Assembly (NCBI RefSeq): GCF_030499535.1
Contig: NZ_JASTLB010000004.1
Location: forward strand, 310,001 to 374,000
Reading direction: 5' to 3'
Source of the DNA: Streptomyces sp. TG1A-8
GTDB lineage: Bacteria > Actinomycetota > Actinomycetes > Streptomycetales > Streptomycetaceae
Length of the DNA stretch: 64,000 nucleotides
Below, piece by piece: positions 16,789 to 24,025 of the stretch. Position numbers and translations under genes: made by a program. The notes below the pieces were generated by a model. That model made no database searches. It saw nothing but the letters and a program-made list of their open reading frames with translations, and was not told the origin of the DNA. How positions within the stretch are numbered: position 1 is the stretch's first letter; every line of letters begins with the position of its first letter.

Positions 16789-17163
16789 ATGACAGCCGCC
16801 GAGTCCGCAGCCAACCGGGACGAGCAGACCATGGAGAAGATCGACGCCGGACAGTTCTTCGGGTGCGAGTTGCGGGTGGGACGTGTGATCGAGGTCGAGG
16901 ACTTCCCCGAAGCCAGGAAGCCCGCCTACAAGGTGGTCGTCGACTTCGGTCCGGCGGGTATCCTGCACACGAGCGCACAGCTCACCCACTACGACCACGA
17001 TTCCTTGAGGGACCGGCTCGTCGTCGGCGTGGTCAACCTCAAGCCTAAGCGGATCGCGGGTTTCCGGAGCGAGTTCCTGCTGCTCGGGTCGTTCGACGCC
17101 GAGGGCCGGGCCCAGCTTCTCGTCCCGGCGCAAGGGGCAACGCCTGGAGATCTCGTAGGCTGA
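16789..17163 (+). CDS. CsaA-like tRNA-binding-domain protein
   Basis: A 124-residue OB-fold protein. Motifs ELRVGRVIEVEDFPEARKP, SAQLTHYDHDSL, VVNLKPKRIAGFRSEFLLLG and an acidic-basic tail match the EMAP/CsaA tRNA-binding domain used alone as a dimeric chaperone or RNA-binding protein. ATG 16789 is preferred to ATG 16780 because AAAGGA then sits eight bases upstream. The preceding ~60 bases are unusually AT-rich, probably a promoter. Confidence 0.85.
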   Translation: MTAAESAANRDEQTMEKIDAGQFFGCELRVGRVIEVEDFPEARKPAYKVVVDFGPAGILHTSAQLTHYDHDSLRDRLVVGVVNLKPKRIAGFRSEFLLLGSFDAEGRAQLLVPAQGATPGDLVG

Positions 17164-17556
17164 GACGTCCCTTCGAAATTTCTGGAGCCGAGGACTGTAT
17201 TCCGCAACCTCGGCGAAATCGGCGGAACTGCAGTGACGTGCGAGTTCAATTCAGGGTCGTGGACCACCGAGTTGCGCCAATCCCGTTACTCGGCATACGG
17301 AATTGAACTCCTATCAGAAGAATCTGAACCCATATGGTGGAGTGCTATTCCGCGGCGGTAAATAATCCCAATTCCAGCAGTTCGGCACAGAAAGCCTCTC
17401 TGTATTTATGGAAGGATCCTGGACCCGTTTCCTGGTCGAATCCACCACCCCTTTCGGCCGCTGCGTCACCGTGAGATTCGCCTGATCGTGCGTGCGCCGC
17501 TTCCCGCATCACAACCGCGTCAGCCCCCTCCTTTACGCACCGCGCAAAGGAGCAGA
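17164..17556 (+). other. Leader-like noncoding region upstream of a metK start
   Basis: About 390 bases without a gene, of lower GC than its neighbours at its left end. It ends in a good ribosome site (AAAGGAG) before the metK fragment. It is presumably the original metK promoter and leader. I could not assign a SAM riboswitch fold by eye. Confidence 0.45.
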
Positions 17557-17591
17557 ATGTCCCGTCGTCTTTTCACCTCGGAGTCTGTGAG
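17557..17591 (+). pseudogene. metK: 5' end of S-adenosylmethionine synthetase gene (metK), cut by IS
   Basis: ATG 17557 with AAAGGAG just upstream opens the frame MSRRLFTSESV, the N-terminus of Streptomyces MetK. Similarity stops there, and sequence of an IS5-type element follows (stop of its transposase at 17604). Only about eleven codons remain. Identification rests on this short peptide and the ribosome site. Confidence 0.6.
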
Positions 17592-17603
17592 CCGTTTGCA
17601 ACC

Positions 17604-17832
17604 TCAGATTGACGTCGCGAGGTGAAGCGCGAGCACGGTCTTGACCAGGTCGGTGATGCGGGTTGTGCTGCAGCGGAGTTTGCGCAGCAGCCGCCAGGAC
17701 TTCAGGGTGGCCATGGCCTGCTCGCCGAGCGCGCGGATCTTGGCATGGGAGACGTTCACTGCGCGCTGGCCTTCGGAGAGCTTCTCCCAGCGGCCGCGGT
17801 AGGGAACGCGAACCGTGGCGCCGGCGCCTTGC
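17604..17832 (-). pseudogene. IS5-type transposase, C-terminal fragment
   Basis: Frame reads VPYRGRWEKLSEGQRAVNVS then LGEQAMATLKSWRLLRKLRC and ends VKTVLALHLATSI at 17604. This is the last ~75 residues of a DDE_Tnp_4-type IS5 transposase, including the region of the final catalytic Glu (here GEQAMATLKSWR). The N-terminal three quarters are missing. The break at 17833 is exactly where an IS630 terminal repeat begins, so the IS630 inserted into this element. Confidence 0.78.
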
Positions 17833-18246
17833 TAGTGCTCTGACCGCATAGGTTCGCCGGGTCGCTCAAGCCGCGGTGGTGAGGGGGCGTCCGCCCCAGC
17901 GGATGCCTCTTTCGCTGCGGATGCGGGCGTGTTCTCTTCGTTCGGCGGCCAGGACGTCGCGGTGGCGGGCGTTGGCGTTGCGCCAGCGGAGGTAGGAGTG
18001 CAGGGCCCGGGTCTGCACGGGGTGGTTGGAGTTGGCGATGGTGAACTGGCGCAGGGGTCCGAAGTGGGCCTCGATGGGGTTCGCCCACGAGGCGTAGGTC
18101 GGGGTGAAGCACAGCTCGACCTTGTATTTCTTCGCCCAGCGACGGATGGCGGCGCCCTTGTGGGCGGACAGGTTGTCCATGATCACGTAGGTCGGGGCGC
18201 CGTCGGGTCGGGCGGCGCGGATCGACTTCAGCGCGGCCAGCGGGCG
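17833..18246 (-). pseudogene. IS630-family element, end and C-terminal transposase fragment
   Basis: The terminal repeat (TAGTGCTCTGACCGCATAGG, 17833 on) is followed by the transposase C-terminus, coding 17866-18246 on the minus strand. The second DDE Asp is in VIMDNLSAHKG and the third acidic residue is in WANPIEAHFGPL; the product ends IRWGGRPLTTAA. The N-terminal ~200 residues are absent, cut at 18246 by an IS6 fragment. It is the complement of the IS630 copy at 60.8-61.8 kb, which has the N-terminus but not the C-terminus. Confidence 0.85.
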
Positions 18247-18248
18247 CT

Positions 18249-18640
18249 GTCACGTTGGCTGAGCGGTGGGGTGATCTTGGGGTTGATCAGTCTGGGAAGG
18301 GTGGTCCGTGGGGGCGCGTCGTTGTCGTGCCAGGGTCAGCGGTACCCGGTGGAGGTCGTCTCCCCCTGTGGGTGGCTGTACCACCGCTTCCCGCTGTCGT
18401 TGCGCGGGGTGGAGGAGCTGATGCCCGGGCGCGGGGTCGTCGTCTCCTGCGAAACGGTTCGCCGCCGGTGCGCGAAGTTCGGGCAGGCCTGCGCAGGCGC
18501 GCTGCGCCGCCGGCAGCCTCGGCCCGGGGACAAGTGGCACCTGGACGAAGTCTTCATCCAGGTCAACGGTGAGCAGAAGTACCGGTGGCGGGCCGTCGAC
18601 CAAAACGGCAACGATCTTGGACATCCTCGTGCTTCTCTGC
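18249..18640 (+). pseudogene. IS6-family transposase, N-terminal fragment
   Basis: Reads LSRWLSGG..., then YPVEVVSPCGWLYHRFPLSL, MPGRGVVVSCETVRRRC and KWHLDEVFIQVNGEQKYRWRAVD, with the first catalytic Asp intact. Related to the IS6 remnant at 3.9-4.5 kb; both begin with the same GCTGTCACGTTGGCTGA. The frame is lost after QNGND near 18614 and similarity ends by ~18640, so two thirds of the protein is missing. Confidence 0.82.
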
Positions 18641-18786
18641 ACTTCACTCTCATGGGTGAAGGCGGGTATGTGGCTCGTCAAAGAACATCCGAGATGGATG
18701 CGAGGGGGTCAGGGGTGGTGACGGCGCCGGCGGCCGCCGGGCAGATCCCCCGGCGTCGGTAAGATCAGCGCTCTCATGGGGGTGCG

Positions 18787-19605
18787 ATGCGAACGTCGGG
18801 GCTGGGCGGCGAGGGGCAGAAGTACGCGCTGACCTCGGATGAGGACGACAGGGATTTCTGGGGCTTCGCTCACGAGGCAGAGGGGTTGTTCACGCCCCTG
18901 CCGGGTGAGGGGGGCGCGCGCCGAGTGCACCTCGCGGGTTGCCTCCCGCAGGATGGCCTACTGAGGTGCGTTGACCACGTCGGCAGTCGTCGTGCCGTGG
19001 CGGGGAACGCCTGGTTCGAGCTCCTCGACGGTGACGGTGCCACCACGGGGTCCTACTTCGTCAACGAGGTCACCGTCATCGACGTCAAGCCCTCCGCCAG
19101 CGGTGCCGGCCTCGTCGACCTCACGGTGACGCTCTGGTGCGAGAACGCCCTGCCCGGAGCGGAACGACCGTGGGAGCTGATCCGCACCGGTCACCTGAAC
19201 CACACCGGAATGTGGCACGAACTCGCGCCCGAGGACCGATACGCGTGGCTGTCGGTGGCCCTGTGGTTCCGGGAGTACCAACGCCAGGGGAAGCCCGATG
19301 CACCTGCAGGCCAGGTGTTCATCTTGGACGGCCGACATGTCGTTGACCGGGACACCTTCTACTGCGCGATCGGTGAGGCCATCAACGGACCCGGTGGATA
19401 CTTCGGCTGGAACCTGGACGCCCTGGACGACTGTCTGAGAGGCGGCTGGGGCGCGACCACTCCGTTCACCTTGCACTGGGACTCCTCGGCCGAGGCTCGG
19501 ACACGGTTGGCAGAGCGTGTGCCCGTCGGCGATCGCGAGCTTGTGCTGTTCAACCTCCTACTGGAGATCTTCGAGGTACGAGGTGTGAGCGTCATCCTTC
19601 GGTGA
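18787..19605 (+). CDS. Barstar-family protein (RNase immunity type, 272 aa)
   Basis: The C-terminal ~90 residues (from VFILDGRHVVDRDTFYCAIG) match the barstar fold: the loop GYFGWNLDALDDCLRGG holds the acidic residues that plug the RNase active site in barstar, and the strand TPFTLHW follows. The N-terminal ~170 residues are an extra domain of unknown function often attached to actinobacterial barstars. Barstars neutralise secreted or contact-delivered RNases. No RNase gene is present within this window, so it is an orphan immunity gene. ATG 18787; the ribosome site is G-rich but not canonical. Confidence 0.82.
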   Translation: MRTSGLGGEGQKYALTSDEDDRDFWGFAHEAEGLFTPLPGEGGARRVHLAGCLPQDGLLRCVDHVGSRRAVAGNAWFELLDGDGATTGSYFVNEVTVIDVKPSASGAGLVDLTVTLWCENALPGAERPWELIRTGHLNHTGMWHELAPEDRYAWLSVALWFREYQRQGKPDAPAGQVFILDGRHVVDRDTFYCAIGEAINGPGGYFGWNLDALDDCLRGGWGATTPFTLHWDSSAEARTRLAERVPVGDRELVLFNLLLEIFEVRGVSVILR

Positions 19606-19609
19606 GAGT

Positions 19610-19684
19610 CTGTGAACAAACCCCGTCTGCGCGCAGCGGCGTCCGGTGCGCCCGCCCTTCGGGCGGACGGCGGTTTGTTCACAG
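19610..19684. repeat. 75-bp inverted-repeat element (MITE-like)
   Basis: Perfect 13-base terminal inverted repeats CTGTGAACAAACC (19610-19622) and GGTTTGTTCACAG (19672-19684) surround a GC-rich core with its own hairpin (CCGCCCTTCGGGCGG). A third copy of the end, in the second orientation, lies at 20537-20549 beyond the hydrolase gene. It begins just after the barstar stop and may also serve as a terminator. Confidence 0.7.
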
Positions 19685-19796
19685 GCGCTGAGCTGAACCG
19701 CTGACGGGGTGGTTCCGGAATACGCCGGAGACCTGCCTTCTGCCAGCGGCAGAACACCGGCCCGACCGGGCTCGACGATCACTACAGTCCAGGCTC

Positions 19797-20522
19797 ATGA
19801 CGACAGTTACAACGCGCACGATCGAATACGCGGCCGACGGCCTGACGATGATTGGGCACCTCGCGCTCCCGGCCGGTGTCGACCGCCGGCCCGCGGTCCT
19901 GGTCGGGCCCGAGGGGGTGGGGCTCAGCGACGTCGAGCGCCGCCGGGCCGATGCGCTCGCCGAGCTGGGATACGTGGCGCTGGCCTTCGACCTCCACGGC
20001 GGGCGCTATTTGGGCGACCCTGAGGAGATGTTGGCCCGTTGCATGCCGCTGCTCGCCGACCCCGACCGGATGCGAGGCATCGGCCACGCGGCGCTCGACC
20101 TGCTCCGCGCCGAGCCGCGGACCGACCCGGACCGGATCGCCGCCGTCGGCTACGGCACCGGGGGCGCAATCGCGCTGGAACTCGGGCGCGACGGCGTCGA
20201 CCTGCGCGCGATCGCGACAGTCAACGGACTGACCACGGGCCGACCGGGCGAGACGGCGCGCATTCACTGCCCGGTGTGGGCCGGGGTCGGGTCAGAAGAC
20301 CCGATCATGCCGCCCGCGCAACGGGACGCGTTCACCGCCGAGATGCAGGCTGCGGGCGTCGACTGGCGCCTCGTGGTCTACGGCGGCGCCTTGCACGCCT
20401 TCCATCACCCACCGGTCGACCACATCGTGCTTCCCGGGGTCGGTTATCACCCTCAGCACGCGCAGCGAGCTTGGCGGGACGTCGTCGAGCTGCTCGCCGA
20501 GTGCCTGCCCGTAACGGAGTGA
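19797..20522 (+). CDS. Dienelactone-hydrolase-family alpha/beta hydrolase, nucleophile altered
   Basis: A 241-residue alpha/beta hydrolase. The first strands read GLTMIGHLALPAG and PAVLVGPEGVGLSDV, the acid is in GSEDPIMPP, and the catalytic His region is GALHAFHHPPVDH. The nucleophile elbow is AAVGYGTGGAI, where dienelactone hydrolases normally have Cys (GYCFGG) and other hydrolases Ser; here the position is Gly. It may therefore be catalytically dead or use another residue. The gene sits between copies of a 13-base repeat that resemble transposon ends. ATG 19797. Confidence 0.82.
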   Translation: MTTVTTRTIEYAADGLTMIGHLALPAGVDRRPAVLVGPEGVGLSDVERRRADALAELGYVALAFDLHGGRYLGDPEEMLARCMPLLADPDRMRGIGHAALDLLRAEPRTDPDRIAAVGYGTGGAIALELGRDGVDLRAIATVNGLTTGRPGETARIHCPVWAGVGSEDPIMPPAQRDAFTAEMQAAGVDWRLVVYGGALHAFHHPPVDHIVLPGVGYHPQHAQRAWRDVVELLAECLPVTE

Positions 20523-20536
20523 TCTGGGCAGACTGG

Positions 20537-20549
20537 GGTTTGTTCACAG
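20537..20549 (-). repeat. Third copy of the GTGAACAAACC end repeat
   Basis: GGTTTGTTCACAG. On the minus strand, the ~30 bases around it (AGAGCCTGTGAACAAACCCC then AGTCTGCCC) match the sequence starting at 19605 (AGAGTCTGTGAACAAACCCC then GTCTGCGC). The two form inverted ends ~945 bp apart with the hydrolase gene inside. Confidence 0.65.
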
Positions 20550-20565
20550 GCTCTGACCTTGGCGT

Positions 20566-21727
20566 TTAACTTCGCTGCGCTTGGTGTTCCTTGATTGTTT
20601 CGGCGCGTTTCACGGTCTTGCCCACATCGTGGCGCTTGGCGCGGTGCTTGTTCTTCGCGCCTGGTGGCCGTCCGGGCCCGGGTCGGGAGGGTTTCGGTGC
20701 GGCCGCGGGACAGGCCGCGGTCGCGCGGATGTTGCGACCCCCCCGGACCCGAGCGGGGGTGAGGCGGCGGGGTCCGGCCGGCCGTTTCCGGGGACGGCGA
20801 CCGTCCCCGGCGAGAGGCCGGGCCAGACGAAGCTGGGTGTGGGCGGCGATGATCAGCCAGGTCCACAGGTCGGTGCTGTCGGTGTGGCGGATCTTCGGGG
20901 TGGTCCAGCCGAGGGTTTGCTTCATCAGCCGGAAGGTGTGTTCGAGGTCGAATCTGCGGAGGAACGCCTGCCACCAGCGGTCCACGTCCGCGGGTGCGGC
21001 GCGGGTCGATGAGACCCATAGCCAGACCGGTTTCGGGTCGCGGTCGCCCGGCAGGCGCTCGACCTTCAGGCGCATCAACGTGCCGTGCAGGACGGGCAGT
21101 GTCTCCTCGGCCAGGTCCAGCCAGGGACCGCGGTGGGTGAGCCGGGGGTGTATCCGGTCCCAGGCCATCGCTTCGGCCTTGCCGTAGCGGGTGGTGTCGG
21201 TGACCGTGGTGACCTCGGGCTCATGCCAGCTGTCGGGCCGGGCGAAGGCCAGGAGGCCGCCGTGTTTGCGGGGACGCCCGCTCTTCGGGGCGGAGCGGGT
21301 CGGGCCGGCGTCGCGGAGCATGACGCGGTCCGAGCGCAGTCTCCCGACCAGTACGACCGGCAGGTCCGCGAGTGCGTGGGAGAGGTAGGTGATGTCGTGG
21401 CCCGAGTCCATGACGATCCAGATTTTCGGGTCGCCGTCGTGCCACTGCCCGGCCTTCTGCAACTTGATCACCACGTCGCGGAGCTGGGCGGCGGTGACCG
21501 CGGTTGCGTCGTCGGTCTGTCCCAGGCGCACGGCGTCCAGCAGCGCGGTCCAGGAGGTCCGGCCGGTCTCCAGGGCCGCGACGAAGGAATACGGCCAGCC
21601 TGGCACGAACTGGTCCTTGCTGCGGTCACCGCGCCCGTAGACGTGACAGAACAACCGGTCGTCGCTGGTGGAGGCGTCGGGGCGCAGCCAATTGCTCACA
21701 TCGACAGCCAGCACGAACGAGGTCAAA
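20566..21727 (-). pseudogene. IS transposase of the 57-kb type, N-terminally truncated
   Basis: About 385 residues from LAVDVSNWLRPDAS to the C-terminus at 20566. The DDE-like core includes VIMDSGHDITYLSHALADLP, RRFDLEHTFRLMKQTLGW and the basic tail GRPPGAKNKHRAK. It aligns along its length with the complete transposase at 56518-57981, which has ~115 more N-terminal residues. Similarity is lost upstream of ~21727, so start and left end are deleted. The right end near 20555 keeps a GTTTAAC-like terminus. Confidence 0.82.
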
Positions 21728-21855
21728 CGCCAAGCTGAGCGAATCCTCACCGCCGCCGCACCGTTTCCTGGCAACTCAGCAAACGGCGGCCGCCTCGTTG
21801 GACATGATGAATTTGGCGCCGGTGGTTCACCGTTGCCGCGCCACGGAAGGAAGAA

Positions 21856-22643
21856 GTGTTGCCCGCCCACGCCTCTCCCGCCCATCTGCCCTCCGCAGGC
21901 TCCCCGACCGTCCCGCACATGATCGACCGCAAGGGCAGTCTCGACCGGGATGACGCCATCACCGTCCGCCGTCTGCCTGACGGCTGGGAGCTCGCCGTGT
22001 ACGTCGCGGACGTCGCCTCCGGTGTCGGTCCCGGAAGCACCGCCGACCGGGAGGCATTCGCGCGCCGGGAGTCGGCGTACGGCGGGTTCCGCGGTACGGC
22101 CAAGATGCTGCCGCGTGCTGTCGAGGCGCGGCTCACTCTGGCGGAGGGCCGCACGTGCGCGGCTCTGCGGGTGCGCATCACCTGCGACGACGGCGGCACC
22201 TTGCTTGGAGTCGACGTCGGCCGGGCGCAGATGCGCGGCGCCCTCGCCCTGGACCATCGCTCGGTCGCCGGCGCAGCTACGGTGCGCTGGCCCTGTATGA
22301 CCTTCTTCAGGGCTGGGCCACGGACGAGGACGGCCGTCTGGTGCGGGTGGCAGGCGCGGAGCGGAATGTCGCCTATCAGATCGTCCAGAAGTGCATGATC
22401 ACGGTGAACACCGCTCTGGCCGGGTGGGCTGCAGAACGTGGCGACAACATCGGCCTGTACACCTGCGGCCGGACGGCGGTCATCGACTTCTTCGGCGTGG
22501 GCTCGTGGCGGAACAACCAGAGCGCCGGCACCCGGCCCCTGCTGGCCCTCGTCGGCGGCGACACCTGGAGGACGCCCGCCGCCCCCAGTGAGCAGCTCAC
22601 CAACGTGGACTGGGAGCTGGTCTACACCATTCGACCCTGCTGA
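21856..22643 (+). pseudogene. RNB-domain ribonuclease-like protein, frameshifted
   Basis: First frame (21856-~22275): MIDRKGSLDRDDAITVRRL, then LAVYVADVASGVGPGSTAD and AKMLPRAVEA. These match the RNase II/R catalytic domain entry motif with its Asp cluster. The frame then shifts near 22270-22285, and YGALALYDLLQGWATDEDG continues in another frame to TGA at 22643. The combined ~262 residues are shorter than usual RNB proteins, and the tail is not recognisable. Start TTG/GTG unclear. The family call is moderately sure. Confidence 0.62.
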
Positions 22644-22659
22644 CCAGCGCTGCCCCAGC

Positions 22660-22687
22660 GGCCGGTCCCCCGCGCGGGGGACCGGCC
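22660..22687. terminator. Perfect 28-bp palindrome, convergent terminator
   Basis: GGCCGGTCCCCCGC / GCGGGGGACCGGCC, a perfect 14-base-arm hairpin between the rightward RNB gene and the leftward VOC gene. It is well placed to end transcription from both sides, although no T-run follows. Confidence 0.75.
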
Positions 22688-22714
22688 GTGTTCCCGGGCG
22701 GGCCCGGCGGTGGG

Positions 22715-23125
22715 TCAGCCCTTGAGCTGGGTGAAGCGCAGGCGGTTGCCGAAGGGGTCGCGTAGGCCGCAGTCGATGCCGTACGGGCGCTCGGTCGGTT
22801 CCTCGGTGAACTCGACGCCGCGCGCCAGCAGCTTCTCGTAGGTCCCCCGGCAGTCGTCGGTGGTGAGGATGAGCCAGCCGCCCATGGCGCCCTTGGTGAC
22901 CAGCTCGCGGACCTGCTCGGCGGTCTCCGCCGACATCGCCGGCGGGCCCGGCCGCTCCAGCAGGACCTGCCGCTCGGGGTGGTCGGGGACGCTGACGGCC
23001 AGCCAGCGCATGAAGCCCATGTCGACGTCGGCGGCGACCTCCAGGCCGAGCGTGCCGACGTAGAAGCGGAGGGCCTCGTCCTGGTCCAGGACGTAGATCT
23101 GGGAGTGCGTGATCGCGGTGAACAT
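22715..23125 (-). CDS. VOC-superfamily (glyoxalase/bleomycin-resistance fold) protein
   Basis: A 136-residue protein starting MFTAITHSQIYVLDQDEALR with the two betaalphabetabetabeta halves of the VOC fold. LRFYVGTLGLEV is typical, and the second half ends CGLRDPFGNRLRFTQL. Metal ligand positions are partly conserved (His in THSQI, Glu absent at the usual place, Arg/Asp near the end), so it may be a binding protein rather than an enzyme. Divergence from the AraC gene is absent: both are leftward, 55 bases apart, with the AraC gene upstream. Confidence 0.85.
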   Translation of the reverse strand: MFTAITHSQIYVLDQDEALRFYVGTLGLEVAADVDMGFMRWLAVSVPDHPERQVLLERPGPPAMSAETAEQVRELVTKGAMGGWLILTTDDCRGTYEKLLARGVEFTEEPTERPYGIDCGLRDPFGNRLRFTQLKG

Positions 23126-23180
23126 GGCCCTGACGCTATCGAGCGCCGGGGCCGCGTACTTATCCGAAACTGCTCGGTTC

Positions 23181-23573
23181 TCAGGCGCTCGGGCGGGTCC
23201 AGGCCATCGTGAAGCACGTGGGCACGCCGGCGGACACCGCTTCCCGGCGGTACGCGCGGGGCGAGCGGCCGACGATGTCGCGGAACGTACGGCTGAAGGT
23301 GCCCGGGCTGGCGAAGCCCACCTCGAAGCTGATGTCCGTCACCGGGCGGTCGGTCTCGCGCAGCAGGAACATCGCCCGCTCCACCCGGCGGCGCTGGAGG
23401 TAGCGGTGCGGGGTCTCGCCGAACGTCGCCCGGAACGTACGGGAGAAGTGCGCCGGGGAGACGTGCGCGAGCCGGGCCAGGGCCGGGACGTCCAGCGGGC
23501 GCGCGTAGTCGCGGTCCATCGCGTCCCGGGCCCGCAGCAGGCGGCGGTTGGTCTCCTCGGTGGCGCGGCTCAC
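23181..23573 (-). CDS. AraC-family regulator, DNA-binding domain only
   Basis: 130 residues covering the two helix-turn-helix motifs: LDVPALARLAHVSPAHFSR and ITDISFEVGFASPGTFSR-like (VTDISFEVGFASPGTF), then the conserved GRSPRAYRRE. No ligand-binding domain is attached. It lies directly upstream of, and probably co-transcribed with, the VOC gene, an arrangement common in actinobacteria where the regulator controls its neighbour. Confidence 0.9.
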   Translation of the reverse strand: MSRATEETNRRLLRARDAMDRDYARPLDVPALARLAHVSPAHFSRTFRATFGETPHRYLQRRRVERAMFLLRETDRPVTDISFEVGFASPGTFSRTFRDIVGRSPRAYRREAVSAGVPTCFTMAWTRPSA

Positions 23574-24025
23574 GCCGCCATCCCATCACGGCCCGTCCCG
23601 GCGCGGGGCGGCCTGGCGGGCCCGGACCCGGGGGAGGGTGCGGAGGAGGTTCCGAGACCTGGCGAGGGAAGGGCTTGTCCCCCGTGCGAGCTACGTCCGA
23701 AGTGGCTCTGCATGGTGACGACCGCGGCTCGTGGCGTCTGTAGCGTTTTCTCCGGCCGCTGTGCTCGGGGGACGGCGGTCGCTGTCGGATGTGCCGTTCC
23801 CCTGCCGACCGGCAGGGTGCTCCGTATCGGCGGTTCCGGGATCGCCGCCGCGGCCGGGTGGCACCCGCGCGGGGCTGGCACCCTACGGCGGCGGACCTCG
23901 GCGCCGGCCGGATCGGCCAGCCGCCACGACGCGGAAGGGGGCGACGCCCGGCAGGGCGTGCGGGAGGACCGCCGCGGCAGCGGTTCGTGCGGCGGCGGCT
24001 ATGCCAAGTCACCTTGAGGGAGCTC
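23574..24025. other. Intergenic region, promoter side of the large fusion gene
   Basis: About 450 bases with no supported gene. It contains divergent promoters for the AraC gene and for the secreted fusion protein. A GAGGGAG ribosome site ends it at 24017-24023. No repeats or RNA folds were recognised. Confidence 0.5.

Noticed and set aside
17164..17556. SAM riboswitch upstream of the metK fragment
   Set aside because: No conserved SAM-I or SAM-IV core could be recognised by eye. A covariance-model search would decide.
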